Source: Mytilus edulis (lineage: Eukaryota; Mollusca; Bivalvia; Mytilida; Mytilidae). From it: a DNA stretch of 64,000 nt. Shown here one piece after another: positions 38,553-49,536 of this stretch (position 1 is the stretch's first letter; each line of letters starts with the position of its first letter). The notes under the pieces were generated by a model. That model searched no databases. It saw only the letters and a program-made list of their open reading frames with translations, and was not told the DNA's origin. The position numbers were made by a program, and so were the translations under genes. The DNA lies in assembly GCF_963676685.1 (NCBI RefSeq), contig NC_092356.1, forward strand, positions 48,323,601 through 48,387,600, given 5' to 3'.

Positions 38553-39419
38553 GTATGTGAATAGGTGTTATTATCATGCTACTATCATAACATTTTGTAC
38601 AAACCTTTGTTTTTTACTACTTTTGGATATATTATATAGATTAGATGCCTTTAAAAATCCTACTTCCAGTAAAATCCAACATGGCGGACTTGTACTAAAA
38701 TCAGCTTATTTTTTAGGGAGGGTAATTGAAGTGTGTTTTAAGGTATTGATAATATTATTACATTTTGCAGGAACTTTTCTTTAGTGCTTCTCATGAATAC
38801 AATGTATAAGACGTATATCTTTTAAACCCTAACTTCCGGTAATATCCCAAATGGCGGACATATCAATTTAAAATGTTGTTCTTTGTGCTTGTCCTTAAAC
38901 TTTTGGCTTTAAGTTATCCCCAAAACCACTAATTCTGTTCTGTTGTAAATGTTTAGATACCAAGTTGACACTTCCGGTAAAAAAATATGGCGTAAATTTC
39001 AAAGGTAGGTCCTCAATCCATATCTTCGATGTAGAGTTTTGGATAGACAAAACACAACATTTCTTTACATGTTGAAAAAAAATGAACATTTAAATAAGTT
39101 GATATTTCTATGTCCGCCATTTTGGGATATTACCGGAAGTTAGGGTTTTAAAGATATACGTCTTATACATTGTATCCATGTGAAGCAATAAAGAAAGGTT
39201 CCTGCACAATGTAATGATAGTAGCAATACGTTAAAACACACTTCAATTACCCTCCCTAAAACATAACCTAATTTTAGTACAATGTTTGCCATGTTAGATT
39301 TTACCGGAAGTAGGGTTTTTAAAGACATCTAATCTATATAATATATCAAAAGTAGTAAAAAACAAAGGTTTGTACTAAATATTATGATAGAAGCACGATA
39401 ATAACACCTATTCACATAC
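38553..39419. mobile_element. large foldback element with CTTCCGGT / ATGGCGGAC motifs
   Basis: The left arm GTATGTGAATAGGTGTTATT (38553 on) is matched by the right arm ending AATAACACCTATTCACATAC (to 39419). The arms are about 320 bp and imperfect. The arms and the flank hold repeated ACTTCCGGTAAAATCC ... ATGGCGGAC phrases at 38491, 38664, 38830 and 38969, and the reverse at 39112-39138 and 39290-39310. Confidence 0.88.
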
Positions 39420-39639
39420 ATGTCCATGTCTGTTTTTTTGTCAAGTTAGTTGGAATATTTCTTTACACATGAAATATGTAAGTGCAAAGGATAATGCACA
39501 ATCAAGACCTGCAAATGCAGAAAAAGTTATGGTACCATGTGGAAGTAAATGCCATCCTAAGCGATTTTAAGAATACAATTCGCGATGAAAACAAATGTGG
39601 CATCAAGAGTTGATTTTTATATAGCCTTTGAATTATAAA

Positions 39640-40090
39640 ATTAGAATGAAATTCAAAACAGTGTAGCTGTGGCCATTGATTGACACTTTAAAATCATCCA
39701 ATGACTGGGACAATTTACGTGAACGTTTGTCTGTAACGACCACTGTTCACGACGTACCTACGATAGACATTTAAACTGTGGGGTCACCAAAGGTTTCTTA
39801 ACGCCTTTAATTATAAAATAATTAGAAAAATTAATCAGGAATAACCTTTGTGTTTTGATTTATATAATTGATATAAATCAAAATATCGTGTTATTTCTGA
39901 TTAATTTTTCGAATTACTTTATTTAGGTGTTGAGAACCTTTGGTGACCCCATAGTTTAAGTGTCTTTAAAAAGTACATAGTGAGCATTGGTCGTTACATA
40001 CAAACGTTCACCTAAATTGCCCCAGTCAATGGATGATTTTAATGTGTCAATCAATGGCCACAGCTACACTGTTTTGAATTTCATTCTAAT
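39640..40090. mobile_element. 451-bp foldback palindrome, arms about 210 bp
   Basis: The left end ATTAGAATGAAATTCAAAAC is inverse to the right end finishing TTTCATTCTAAT. Both arms contain the CTGTGGCCATTGATTGACAC block and AGGGGTCACC-type sequence. The centre is TTGATTTATATAATTGATATAAATCAA-like (near 39858-39885), so almost the whole unit could form one hairpin. Confidence 0.9.
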
Positions 40091-40151
40091 ACATTTTCAT
40101 GGTTTTTTTTTAGATAAAGTTTATAAATATTTGAAAAAATACCTACATGGT

Positions 40152-40252
40152 CCAAATACTCATATGGTCCGGCCTGTTGATAACCAAACCAGTATATATA
40201 CTCATATGGTCCGACCATGACCATGCGCGTATGAATACTCATATGGTCCGGA
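40152..40252. repeat. ACTCATATGGTCCGG short repeat, three copies
   Basis: The phrase ACTCATATGGTCCG occurs near 40157, 40199 and 40237. Variable 25-30 bp spacers lie between, with some shared ACCATG and GATAACCAAACC fragments. Confidence 0.7.
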
Positions 40253-40257
40253 ACATT

Positions 40258-40893
40258 TATATATCTCAACTTGTTTGTTTCGCTCGTGTTTTGTTTTTAA
40301 TTTTTTATCTAACAACGTATTTGATTTATACGAAAGAAATCGTAACGTTGCATTACAGACAAATTATAACACCAGGATTTTCGATATCACAAACTTTTCA
40401 AAACATTCACTTTATTTTGTCATCGGTACAAAGACGTTATTCGTAAATATAAATCAATATGCAGACGGTTTCTACTTTCAGGTATTTCACATCCGATCTT
40501 TTATGGTATTATTATATACGAAGGACAACAATCTCGTGTTTCATTTCAGAAGCTAATTAAACGTTTAAACAAAAGACTTATTAAGAAGGGTTATAGTTAC
40601 GATACTGTTATCAGGTCGATCATTAAAGATTTTTTGAAATTTATATTGATTCACTCAAGGGGCCAATAAACACATTTATTCTAAAACCAGTTGTTGGCAT
40701 GTTAAGAGTTATGTTCTTTCTCGTAAATTATATTTTATGATGGAATGATATGTAACCCATAACGGGTTGGATTGTGCTTGATTTTAAGATAATGAAGACA
40801 TGGTCTTGCCATCAATTTAACTGGGTATGGCAGACTGGCATGACAGTAACTGCTAGAAGTCCTTTGTTAATGTTGATAATTGTCATTTAAATA
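40258..40893 (+). pseudogene. 5'-truncated Penelope-like element 3' end
   Basis: It aligns with 54107-54715 of the Penelope-like copy: TATATCTCAACTTG, GATTTTCGATATCACAAAC, TTATTAAGAAGGGTTATAG and the 3' UTR ACACATTTATTCTAAAACCA. The reading frame is broken by shifts. It preserves only the reverse-transcriptase tail and part of the 3' UTR. Confidence 0.85.
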
Positions 40894-40899
40894 GACAAA

Positions 40900-41025
40900 G
40901 CTCCGTGTTGAAGACCGTACCTTGAATAATAATGGTTTATTGATATAAATTATTACTTGAATGGAGAGTTGTCTCATTGACACTCATACCACATCTTCCT
41001 ATATCTCTATATGACATAAATACAG
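40900..41025 (-). repeat. dispersed GAGACAACTCTCC repeat, reverse orientation
   Basis: Contains TGGAGAGTTGTCTCATTGAC and ACACTCATACCACATCTTCC, the reverse complement of the 10040-10190 family, and CGTGTTGAAGACCGTACCTT. Confidence 0.65.
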
Positions 41026-41082
41026 TTCAAAATATAATATCAATAAAAGAAAACTATTCACTGCCGAGCTGTTGACCACATA

Positions 41083-41119
41083 CCCCCCCCCCCCCCCCCC
41101 AAAAAAAAAAAAAAAAAAC
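41083..41119. repeat. homopolymer pair, C run followed by A run
   Basis: About 18 C are followed directly by about 18 A and then GACGGACGGACG. Run lengths of this kind are unreliable in assemblies. Confidence 0.9.
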
Positions 41120-41214
41120 GACGGACGGACGCCCAGGTTTTAGTATTTCATACAAAACGTTGTGACGGAGAAACAAAGCTAGTTATTATTAACACAATAA
41201 CCATTAAAGTATTA

Positions 41215-42456
41215 TCATCTCTCATGTATTATATCAGAAGGGTTGAAGCACTTGTCCTCCTTCAGACGATCATACACATTGATTTTTTTATTTACAAGTT
41301 TTTCATTTTTGATTCGTGTACACAAATCACATATTGCTGTTTTGAAATTAAATGCCCAGTTTGTTACACTGTATGAATGTTTCTTCCTAAGATAAGATGT
41401 ATATTTGTCTTCGGACGAACCAATCTTTGCTAGAAATGCAGCAAGCTGTTTTGGAGACGTAAAATCACTGGTTGTAATAAAGGTTCCCTCAGGAAGGATG
41501 GATGTAATATTTGGAGCTCCACGAATTACTGGTAACATCATATTATCGTCCTCAAATATGTCATATACTTTTTCGGAAACATAATTATTACACAGTGAAT
41601 TTTCAAAAGACAAATAAAATTTGTAATTTTGGCTAATATACGACTTACATACTTTTAGATCGCTTGATATTTTCAATCGTTTTCCACACTTCAAGTGTCC
41701 ACACCTACCATAAATATCTACCTGAATATATTTTTGTAATTCTTTTACATATTCCTCTCTTCTAGAATTTGTTTTACAGTGACTTACTATCCATGCTATA
41801 TCTTTATTTTTCTCCTTGAAAATTTTAGTATAATTTAGCTTATTCTGATTTTCTTTCTTAGCCAAAACCCCGAATGGTAGGCTGATATCAGAACCAGGTC
41901 GATACGACATTACCCAATCAAATTTCGACATAGATTTTTCCCAGGCAATGTTTGGCGGAGGAAACATGTATTTAGGCGATTCGTTTGTAAAATAAACCCA
42001 TATCTGGCCAGCTAGTTTTTCAGGTGGAGGTTTTCTAAGTGTTCTGAAGAAAATAACGACTTTGCTCATATTAAAAAACTTGGAATTACTTGTAAACAAA
42101 CATTTTGTAAAACACTTGTCTGTTATGTTGAATGCTGTAAACCAATCCAAATGGTGTTTTTCGTACATAAATATTGTTGGTATGTTATTGTCGTTATTTG
42201 ACATTTCAGCTGTGTTATCAACATTATGATCTCTCTTTGTAAAGTTGTGTTTTTCAGAGGTCCTTCCAAACGATGAATAAATATTTTGGATGCGATTTGA
42301 AAGTTTGTTTTCAAGATCTGTGGACATCAACCGTCTGTGTATTTCATGGTTATACATGCTGTTATCATATTTCTTGATGATGATATTCAAGCAATATAAA
42401 GTAGACAAAGTAATGATGGTAACCAAAGCTTGTTTTATCCATGGAATCACGTTCAT
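41215..42456 (-). CDS. alpha-1,3-fucosyltransferase (GT10), single coding exon
   Basis: A Golgi type II enzyme expected to transfer fucose from GDP-fucose to GlcNAc-containing glycans. From the chosen start it has 413 residues: a short cytoplasmic end, one membrane anchor (about 8-27) and a stem. The GT10 N-domain (about 92-200) includes FFRTLRKPPP and WVMSYRPGSDISLPFG. The catalytic C-domain (about 218-400) includes WIVSHCKTNSRREEYVKEL and VDIYGRCG. The GT10 signature YKFYLSFENSLCNNYVSEK is at 278-296. Several N-glycosylation sites are present (NFT, NIT, NMS, NES, NYT). An upstream in-frame ATG at 42528 exists. It is less likely because TTTCTATTGCAG, a good 3' splice site, lies between at 42467-42478, implying a 5' UTR intron. 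The acceptor substrate cannot be told from sequence alone. The stop is TGA at 41215-41217. Confidence 0.93.
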   Translation of the reverse strand: MNVIPWIKQALVTIITLSTLYCLNIIIKKYDNSMYNHEIHRRLMSTDLENKLSNRIQNIYSSFGRTSEKHNFTKRDHNVDNTAEMSNNDNNIPTIFMYEKHHLDWFTAFNITDKCFTKCLFTSNSKFFNMSKVVIFFRTLRKPPPEKLAGQIWVYFTNESPKYMFPPPNIAWEKSMSKFDWVMSYRPGSDISLPFGVLAKKENQNKLNYTKIFKEKNKDIAWIVSHCKTNSRREEYVKELQKYIQVDIYGRCGHLKCGKRLKISSDLKVCKSYISQNYKFYLSFENSLCNNYVSEKVYDIFEDDNMMLPVIRGAPNITSILPEGTFITTSDFTSPKQLAAFLAKIGSSEDKYTSYLRKKHSYSVTNWAFNFKTAICDLCTRIKNEKLVNKKINVYDRLKEDKCFNPSDIIHER

Positions 42457-42479
42457 GATGTTATGTCTGCAATAGAAAT

Positions 42480-45400
42480 AATTTATAAACATAAACAAAT
42501 ATAGTAAAAAAAGAAGATAAACCTTCAAAACAATGTTTTATTGTTCATCAAGCCATGAAAGAATACGTGTAGACTCTACATGAAAAACAAACATCCTGAA
42601 GCAAGTCAAATCACTGTTTAGTTTCCGATGATAGTGAAAACTTTGTTCTGCCTCTTTAACTTTAACTCGAATGATTCAGCGCCCTCTATCGGTCAGTGTC
42701 CTCTCGAGTGTAGCGATCGATAGTGAGTCGGAATATAACGACTGGATTATTCGGGTTACTTTAACTTTGGCTTCTGAACTGTATTATAGTTTTGATATCA
42801 ATGATAAATGTGACAGCATGAAAATACGATTTCATGAAATGCAATGTCCATTTTGTTAACATACTTAATAAGAATATATCATTTCTATTGTTTTGGTCAT
42901 TTCCATATAATGCAGCATGTCAGGCCAAATATCTCGTCGTTTGGATCTTTGCATATGGCCATAAACCTGACGTCTATTAGAGAGGCCAAAAAATTGATGT
43001 CGATTGACCATGAACAAAAATGTACAGATGTACCGATTCAATTCAATAGTCTGTTCTCAGATGCCTGAGATTCACTTCAATATTTGTTATTCATTGATAA
43101 TACAATGAATATATGTGGAATCATCTTTTAGAAAAGTTGTTCTTATGGTAATGACCCCACCCCCTTTATTGAAGTTAAAAAGACTACATCTTTTTACCCT
43201 TATTTTAAAGCAGCAAAATATACTTAATTTTTTTTTAGCGGGGATACTATTCATGTCGGGACATGAAGGTTGTATGGTTGCCTGTAATTGCTATGTCATC
43301 TGAACCTCTGTGGATAGTTGTCTCATCATGCTCATTGGCAATCATATTAAATATTAGGCAAAAAAAATTATATGTCTGTCTACGGTTACCCGACCCACCC
43401 TATTTTGAGTGCTGACCCTAAGTTATTTTATCCGTCATAAAGCGAAAAATAAACTGGAATCGTGTCAAAAGTAAAGATAGTGTCGCCATATTTCAATAAG
43501 TCCCCTGCACCTGTTGTTAATAAGTTGTAAATCAGGCCATTACTTTTTCTCAATTCAATTGTTGCGTATTTAACATGTCTGGACTGTTTTCTTTCTCTTT
43601 TTCGAAGGCTGTATAGTTGCCTATATTAACTTTGTTATTTGAACCTCTGTGGATAGTTGCTTCATTGGCAATCATACAACATATACTTTGTTCTATATGG
43701 ATTGCAGACCTGAAAAAGATGTTCAAAGTTGAATATGCTGCAAACTTCAAACAGCCTACTACAACTTATTTACCATGAAACAATTGATCAGAATTGAACT
43801 ATACATGTATACATTTAAAATTGATTTCATCCCAGTCCTCATGTACATGTGCCACTATAGCTATTAATCAACAGAACAAATGCAAATACTTATAGTTTGA
43901 TGCCATGAATTTTTTTTTTTTTTTTTATAAATCTCTAATTTTTATATCAATATATTAACTGTATCCCAATATGAACATGTTGGGCTCTTCTACAGCAGAA
44001 TATACAGTATAAGGTTTTCTCATTTGTATAGGCCTGTTTACAGGAGGTATAATGGAATACTGTTGTCAGTCTGTAAAATTGCATAAAACTTTGGTGCATT
44101 GTCTATATCTATCGACGTGAGCTCCCCTTCTTTTTTTACTAATTTTAAAATTTATGTTTCCGAGTCCTAAAAAAAGGGGGGATATTCCAGTTTTCAAACT
44201 TTAACTCAAAAATGCTTTCAGCAGTTCTCATTAAACATTGGTGAATTGTTGATATCTAGTGATGTAAGCTGCTGCCTTTAGATAGAATCTTACAAATTTT
44301 ACATTTCCAAGTTATGGTGGTTTTATATATTAAAAAGGGGGAATTTTCAAGTTTCTGATAATGTTATCAACAATTCTCATTAAACTTTGGTGCATTGTTT
44401 ATATCTATTGGTGTAAACCAGTCAGGATTCTACTTCGTCAAAATTATCTCCCCATTAAGCCAGTTAATTTTCACAATCGTAGAAATGGAAGCCATTGTAG
44501 GGATGACGCGCTGCCAATTTTGCTCTTGAAAACTGATAAATTTATCCGCATAGCACCATTATGATCCTTATATGTCAGTTGTATTTTAAAAGAAAAATGT
44601 ATCTACTAGCTAATGAGCATCAGTTAATGATCTTGTCTGCATTGATTCAACTTAGAATTATTGTCTAATCGGTTGTCAGGTGGAATTTTTGAAAATTCAT
44701 AAATATTTAAAAAAATTCTAATTAAATATTACGTGGAAGGGCAGACTAGATTTTTTTAGTGGTTGAAGACTATAAACCTTAGTTATCACACACAAAAAAA
44801 AAATTTTTTTTTTTCTCGAAGATATGCATTTTCATCATCCAACTTGAAAGACTGTCATCAAGTACTTTTCGTAAAAAAATAGCTATTCGAACACACCTAC
44901 TCTGTTTTTATGATTCATTAGATAGGTATTTAACTTGACCAATATATTTCATCTTTTAGTACCGTGATTTTTTAGGTTATAGAGTCAACATGTAGCTTTG
45001 ATATATAAAAATGATAGAATCTGAAGCGAGATGATGTATCAAATATTCTTGCTTTGTACGTTTTCAAGACAAAATATTCAACTCAAACACGCCCTAACAT
45101 AAAAAGGTGTACTCGATTTTCTCTTTTCGATACAATTGTTACCCATTTTTTTGAGATTTTTTCTGGAGTCACATAATGGAAGGGCAGACACGAAAATTAC
45201 TGAACTTAAAGATTGATATTTTCTCCGTCCGTGGTATTTTTCTCAAAGACATCGGAGGTTATGCATTTTCTACATCCAACTTGATAGATACCCATGTCGT
45301 CAACTTGATATCTAATTGTTCTGCCTAGTAACTATATTTTAGATAAATTGAAAACTTATGCAAATGGTGTTTTTAAATAAAACACTTCGTAATTGAGAAG

Positions 45401-46800
45401 AAAATTGTCATTTTATTTGTTTCTATTAACTTTTTAATTTTTTTTGTTACTATAGTAATCATTAGAGTAAGCATTTATCGCCTTCTCTAACAAAGAGCTT
45501 CTATTCTTTTGTTCTATTTCAACGTTTCCGCCTGAAACTCCCCGATTGATTTTCATAAATTTCTAGTATGACTTTGAGAAGTAATTGAACTTTATTCTTA
45601 GTACATGTGACAAGCCTATCAAGCGCTCATGGCCCAGCTGGTTATTGAAAGTAGAATGCCTATGGATGACTTTTAATTTCTTGCATCCATTTTATTTGAA
45701 TTTAAAGGATTAGTTGTTACATGTCTGTATTTATGTAAACAAACCCAACATTGATGTATAACATGTCCAATAATCAGACATCGATATAAGCCAACCTGGA
45801 TGTAATTGAAAGACATCTAGAGGTCAATACACAGTTTTAAACAAAAGACAAAATAATGAAAAATGTAGCAAAGTTTTGAGAAGAATTATTAATAAATGTA
45901 TTAGCAATATTTAGAATATATCGTTTAAAATTTAGGTTCCACCTATCATTTAAAAACTGGTATTTCGTTGCCGCTAGTCTATCAGAGGGATATTTCATCG
46001 ACATGGAATCTTATTTTATCAAGAAGTCAGATTTGAACATGGACTTGAGAAATGAAGGTGGAGTAAAGCCTGAATGTCAGTTTTGGTCTTATATATGTTT
46101 GTTAATTTTACTCTTATATATGTTTACATATATTATTGATTCAGTTGTGATGGTAAATAGAAACTCACAAGTCTTAAGATAAAAATTTATAGTTTTGAAT
46201 GTTTCTTCATCAGTTAACTAAAATTAGGTGGAAATATGATCTTATTTCCAACAGAGGGGCACTCACCCTATATCAATTTGTGCATGAAGTGATAGATAGT
46301 TAATAGATGCTGAATGCTTTTACCACAAATTTGTGAAAGTTTTAACCGGTATTTATACTTAAAATACAATAATAAAATTCATGTTTTTCACTTCAGGACT
46401 TCTGATCCAACCATGTGCATGTTATTGAGATATGGTTTTGGTCGATGGATGTTTATGAAGGACCTGTATATACGTAGTACAAAGTATATCACTGGATTAA
46501 GCTCTTTGTCCAAGTGTTTTATGAAATTCAAAGTGCTTTGCTTTGAGCTCAGTTCATTGTTATGCAATTCATTCATTGGGAAATAAAGATTTGACAGACA
46601 ACTCTCACATGTCTCATGTACAAGGAATTATCAAAGTTGTATCCATTTTATGTACAATGTAAGTAATAGGGAGATAATAGCATTTCATTTAGATTTGAAT
46701 CAACATTTTTGTCCATTAGCCAAATTTATAAAACAAAAACACAAATTTACCAAACTATAGCTACTAGCAATTTTTTTTTGAGCCAAGCGAAGCGAGGCGA
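42480..46800. other. intergenic, repeats but no recognised gene
   Basis: This contains a roughly 148-bp tandem repeat at 44075-44430 (TTTGGTGCATTGTTTATATC phrases). There is a diverged 443-bp direct repeat, with GGAAGGGCAGAC at 44735 and 45178 and TATGCATTTTC with ATCCAACTTGA following each. Two GATAGTTG...CATTGGCAATCATA scraps lie near 43312-43345 and 43650-43680. Open stretches of 60-90 codons show no family resemblance. Confidence 0.5.
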
Positions 46801-46814
46801 AAATATTTTTTAGG

Positions 46815-47264
46815 GTGGTTCGGTTGCCTGAAACGAGAGAAGCTCATTTCAGCAATACTATGGGAGAGGTCAATGTATTTATAATAAAAGAACATAAAAA
46901 AAAATATATAACAGAAAGGGCTTTTTGTTTAGACAGCCTAGTAAGTAACAAAACAAGTTTCAATATTAAAGTTAATCTCTGTTGGTCAACCAAAACTTTC
47001 CGATTCTTCTGTGACCTGTACTATCGAAAAGCTTCAACACACGTTCTTTGTCAACTGTATCATTCCTATGCACATGGAGCAAGCCCACAAAGCCTGTTCC
47101 CACCCATTGTAGCCCGTTCCCAGTTTTTTAAACGAATAGGTACAGAGAAAACTAGACCAACATTGTTACTTAACCATATTTTTGACGTACTAATGTCACA
47201 AGTGATCACAAGTTACCAGGGCTGCGTTGAATATCGTAGCTGCTACGTAGATTTTGACTATTGA
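46815..47264 (+). other. 149-codon open reading frame, unrecognised, probably not a gene
   Basis: It opens MVRLPETREAHFSNTMGEV and runs without homology that I can name. There is no clear domain, signal peptide or splice context. It runs into the AGCTGCTACGTAG inverted repeat at its end, which argues for chance. Confidence 0.2.
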
Positions 47265-47338
47265 ACGTGTAGCTATAGGCTAGCTGCTACATAGATATTG
47301 ATAGCAGCTACGTAGCCACTATGTTGCTGCTACGATAT
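47231..47338. repeat. imperfect inverted repeat of AGCTGCTACGTAG
   Basis: ATATCGTAGCTGCTACGTAG (47231-47250) is mirrored by CTACGTAG (47308-47315) and GCTGCTACGATAT (47326-47338). Additional partial copies (GCTAGCTGCTACATAG) lie between. It can fold as a hairpin with internal loops. Confidence 0.75.
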
Positions 47339-47424
47339 GGAACTCCGCCCTGTAAACAGTCCGCTGGAAAACATGTCAACCTACCTGGACACATTATTCT
47401 ACCAATTTTCAAGTCATTGGTTTG

Positions 47425-47500
47425 GCCTACCGGGGTTAGAACCCACGGCCTACCGCATTAGAATCAATGGAACACGGTTAGCATACAACCAGACAATGCT
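47425..47500 (-). repeat. possible tRNA-derived SINE head
   Basis: The minus strand reads TGGTTGTATGCTAACCGTG, then 35 bases on GTGGGTTCTAACCCC. The latter matches a pol III B box (GGTTCNANNCC-like) and a T-arm. The A-box match is loose and no full tRNA cloverleaf forms, so this is tentative. Confidence 0.3.
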
Positions 47501-47579
47501 GATCATAATCAGAAAAAGAAACACGAAAAAAATATTTTCAAACAATACCAAAAACACCATAATTTCATACTTTTATTAA

Positions 47580-48730
47580 AGATAAATAAAAATCATGAAT
47601 TGCCTTATACATTAAAGACTTCCATAGAAAAGTCACTTAATGATTTTGTTTAAACTAATTATAAATAATTATTATATTTTTGGTCAATGAATTATTTTAT
47701 CGATTAGCATTTGTTGTTCAGTGAGTTGAAAGTGTAGACATTGGTTAACTATAGCGTTATCGATTCAAAAATAAACCAAGGAATAAGCCAGCATACTTAT
47801 AAGCGGTGTTAATACTCATGAGTTACCCTTTTCATCTTTTTTCTCTTTAAAGAACTCGTCTTCAACCAGTTTAGTAACGACATTAAGATTTTTTTTATTT
47901 TTTGTGATTTTGATTTGTGTTCGGAACACTTTTTTTTTTACCGTCACCGCTATGGTAAAAGCTGCACGTGCTGCAGATTGGATACACTGTATTTAGTGTG
48001 ACGGTAGATCATTTGAAACTCGAAACTCGCATATTGATAATGTAAAATACATAATTGAAAAAAAATTACACTGCTAAAGTTTGGTCGTCGTTTCAAAAGT
48101 GAGGTATTTGCCTAAGTTGCCTCCATAACGCTACGGCCCTGAAAGTAATATAAATAGAACCTTACAAATAGTAAGCAAATACATGTTCTCAGATACCATC
48201 TCCCATAATTAAAAAAATCACATCATGAAAAAATGAACCTGTTATGGTTCCTCTCCTAGCTTTAAAATGTATCTAAAATCAAAGATGTGGTACATATTCT
48301 ATCATAATCATTTGGCAATTAATGCAATTAGTGTCTCTTCCATGCCAGTTTTGAACATAAAAAACTAAACATTAAATAAACAACTCTCCTAATGCTCAGG
48401 TTGGTTGTCATATTGTGCAACACTGTTAATAATATGGGAAAAACATAGAACTTCTTTTGTCATATAAAACACTGTCAAACATCCAAACATACTATCCGCA
48501 CTGATCTGTGTCCACACTTGTATAACATAATAAAATACCAACATATAACCATTATACCATGTTTAAATCTGTTCACATATCCGCATGCTTCCCACGTGCA
48601 GCCCGAGCGGGCGAACGTGGTCCTATATCATTTTCTACATTTTAAAACATTTATTCTCTAAATTCGCACAAAAACAGCACGTACTCATTCATTATATTCT
48701 AATAAAATAACAAAAATAACAAAAATATAT
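47580..48730. other. intergenic, no gene seen
   Basis: AT-rich. A small GC-rich hairpin lies at 48592-48620 (CCACGT...GCCCGAGCGGGC...ACGTGG). Nothing else is recognised. Confidence 0.45.
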
Positions 48731-48866
48731 AGCCACCAAGGCTCCTGACCACCAATGTATAAAAAATCTCATATAAGCCACCTAGGCTTTTGACCACCAA
48801 GGTCTAATATATCTCATTAATAGCCACCAAGGCCTATGGCCACTAAGGTCTATGCTACCTAGGCAT
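48731..48866. repeat. 45-46 bp tandem repeat, three copies
   Basis: Units start at 48731, 48776 and 48822 with AGCCACC(A/T)AGGC, followed by GACCACCAA(G/T)GTCTA-type sequence. Confidence 0.85.
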
Positions 48867-49251
48867 TTTTATTTTATTTGTAAATAAAAAGATTTGTTTT
48901 TTTACCTTTGGAAGTCTCAGTGCGGCTGCCCTTCTCCAGTAGACACGTCTTTCTGCCTTGGTGGATATTGAAAGAATGACCATTCTACTGGGGTCACATG
49001 TACATGTACTTCCGCTAGGTAAATTGACCAATGAGGTTAATATAGACCCCTATAAGATGTCTCTATTGAGTTGACACAGAGGCATATCGTATTGATCAGC
49101 TAATTCGTGATGATAACTAGAAAACTTTAAGTATGTTAGAATGTCAATGTCTGTCGTCTAGATCTAATTATAGGTTTGAGCGTTCCTTAAATAAAAAAAA
49201 AAGTGAATCGGACGCAATAAATTTATAAAGTGTTATCTCCATTCAAAGTTA

Positions 49252-49536
49252 AGGGAGCTACCATTTGATTTTTATGGGGGGGGCTAGGATGAAAAATTTT
49301 GTCCTGCTTTTTTTTTTAGTTGTAATCTCTGTCCTGCCTTTTTATTTTTTACTCTATTCGGTCCTGCCTTTTTTTTTTACTAGTTTATCCTGACCTTTTT
49401 TACACAAATTGTCATCCTGCCTTTTTTTTTTAACAAGTTCCTCATCCTGCCTTTTTTTTTACTCAAAACTCCTGTCCTGCCTATTTTTTTCAAATTTCAT
49501 CCTAGCCCCCCCATAAAAATCAAATGGTAGCTCCCT
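49252..49536. mobile_element. 285-bp element with AGGGAGCTACC ends and CCTGCCTTTTTTT reiterations
   Basis: The 40-bp inverted ends AGGGAGCTACCATTTGATTT...GGGGGGGCTAGGATGAA enclose about seven diverged copies of (A/G)TCCTGCCTTTTTTTTTACT at 20-35 bp spacing. The strand asymmetry is extreme, with T/C on one strand. This is the compact, uninterrupted form of the element at 13774-16493. Confidence 0.85.

Noticed and set aside
42456-42528. Upstream ATG of the fucosyltransferase (42528) as the true start
   Set aside because: A strong 3' splice site lies between the two ATGs, and starting at 42456 gives the usual short cytoplasmic end plus one anchor.
46314-46586. 90-codon plus-strand open reading frame
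   Set aside because: No recognisable domain; an open frame of similar length exists on the opposite strand.
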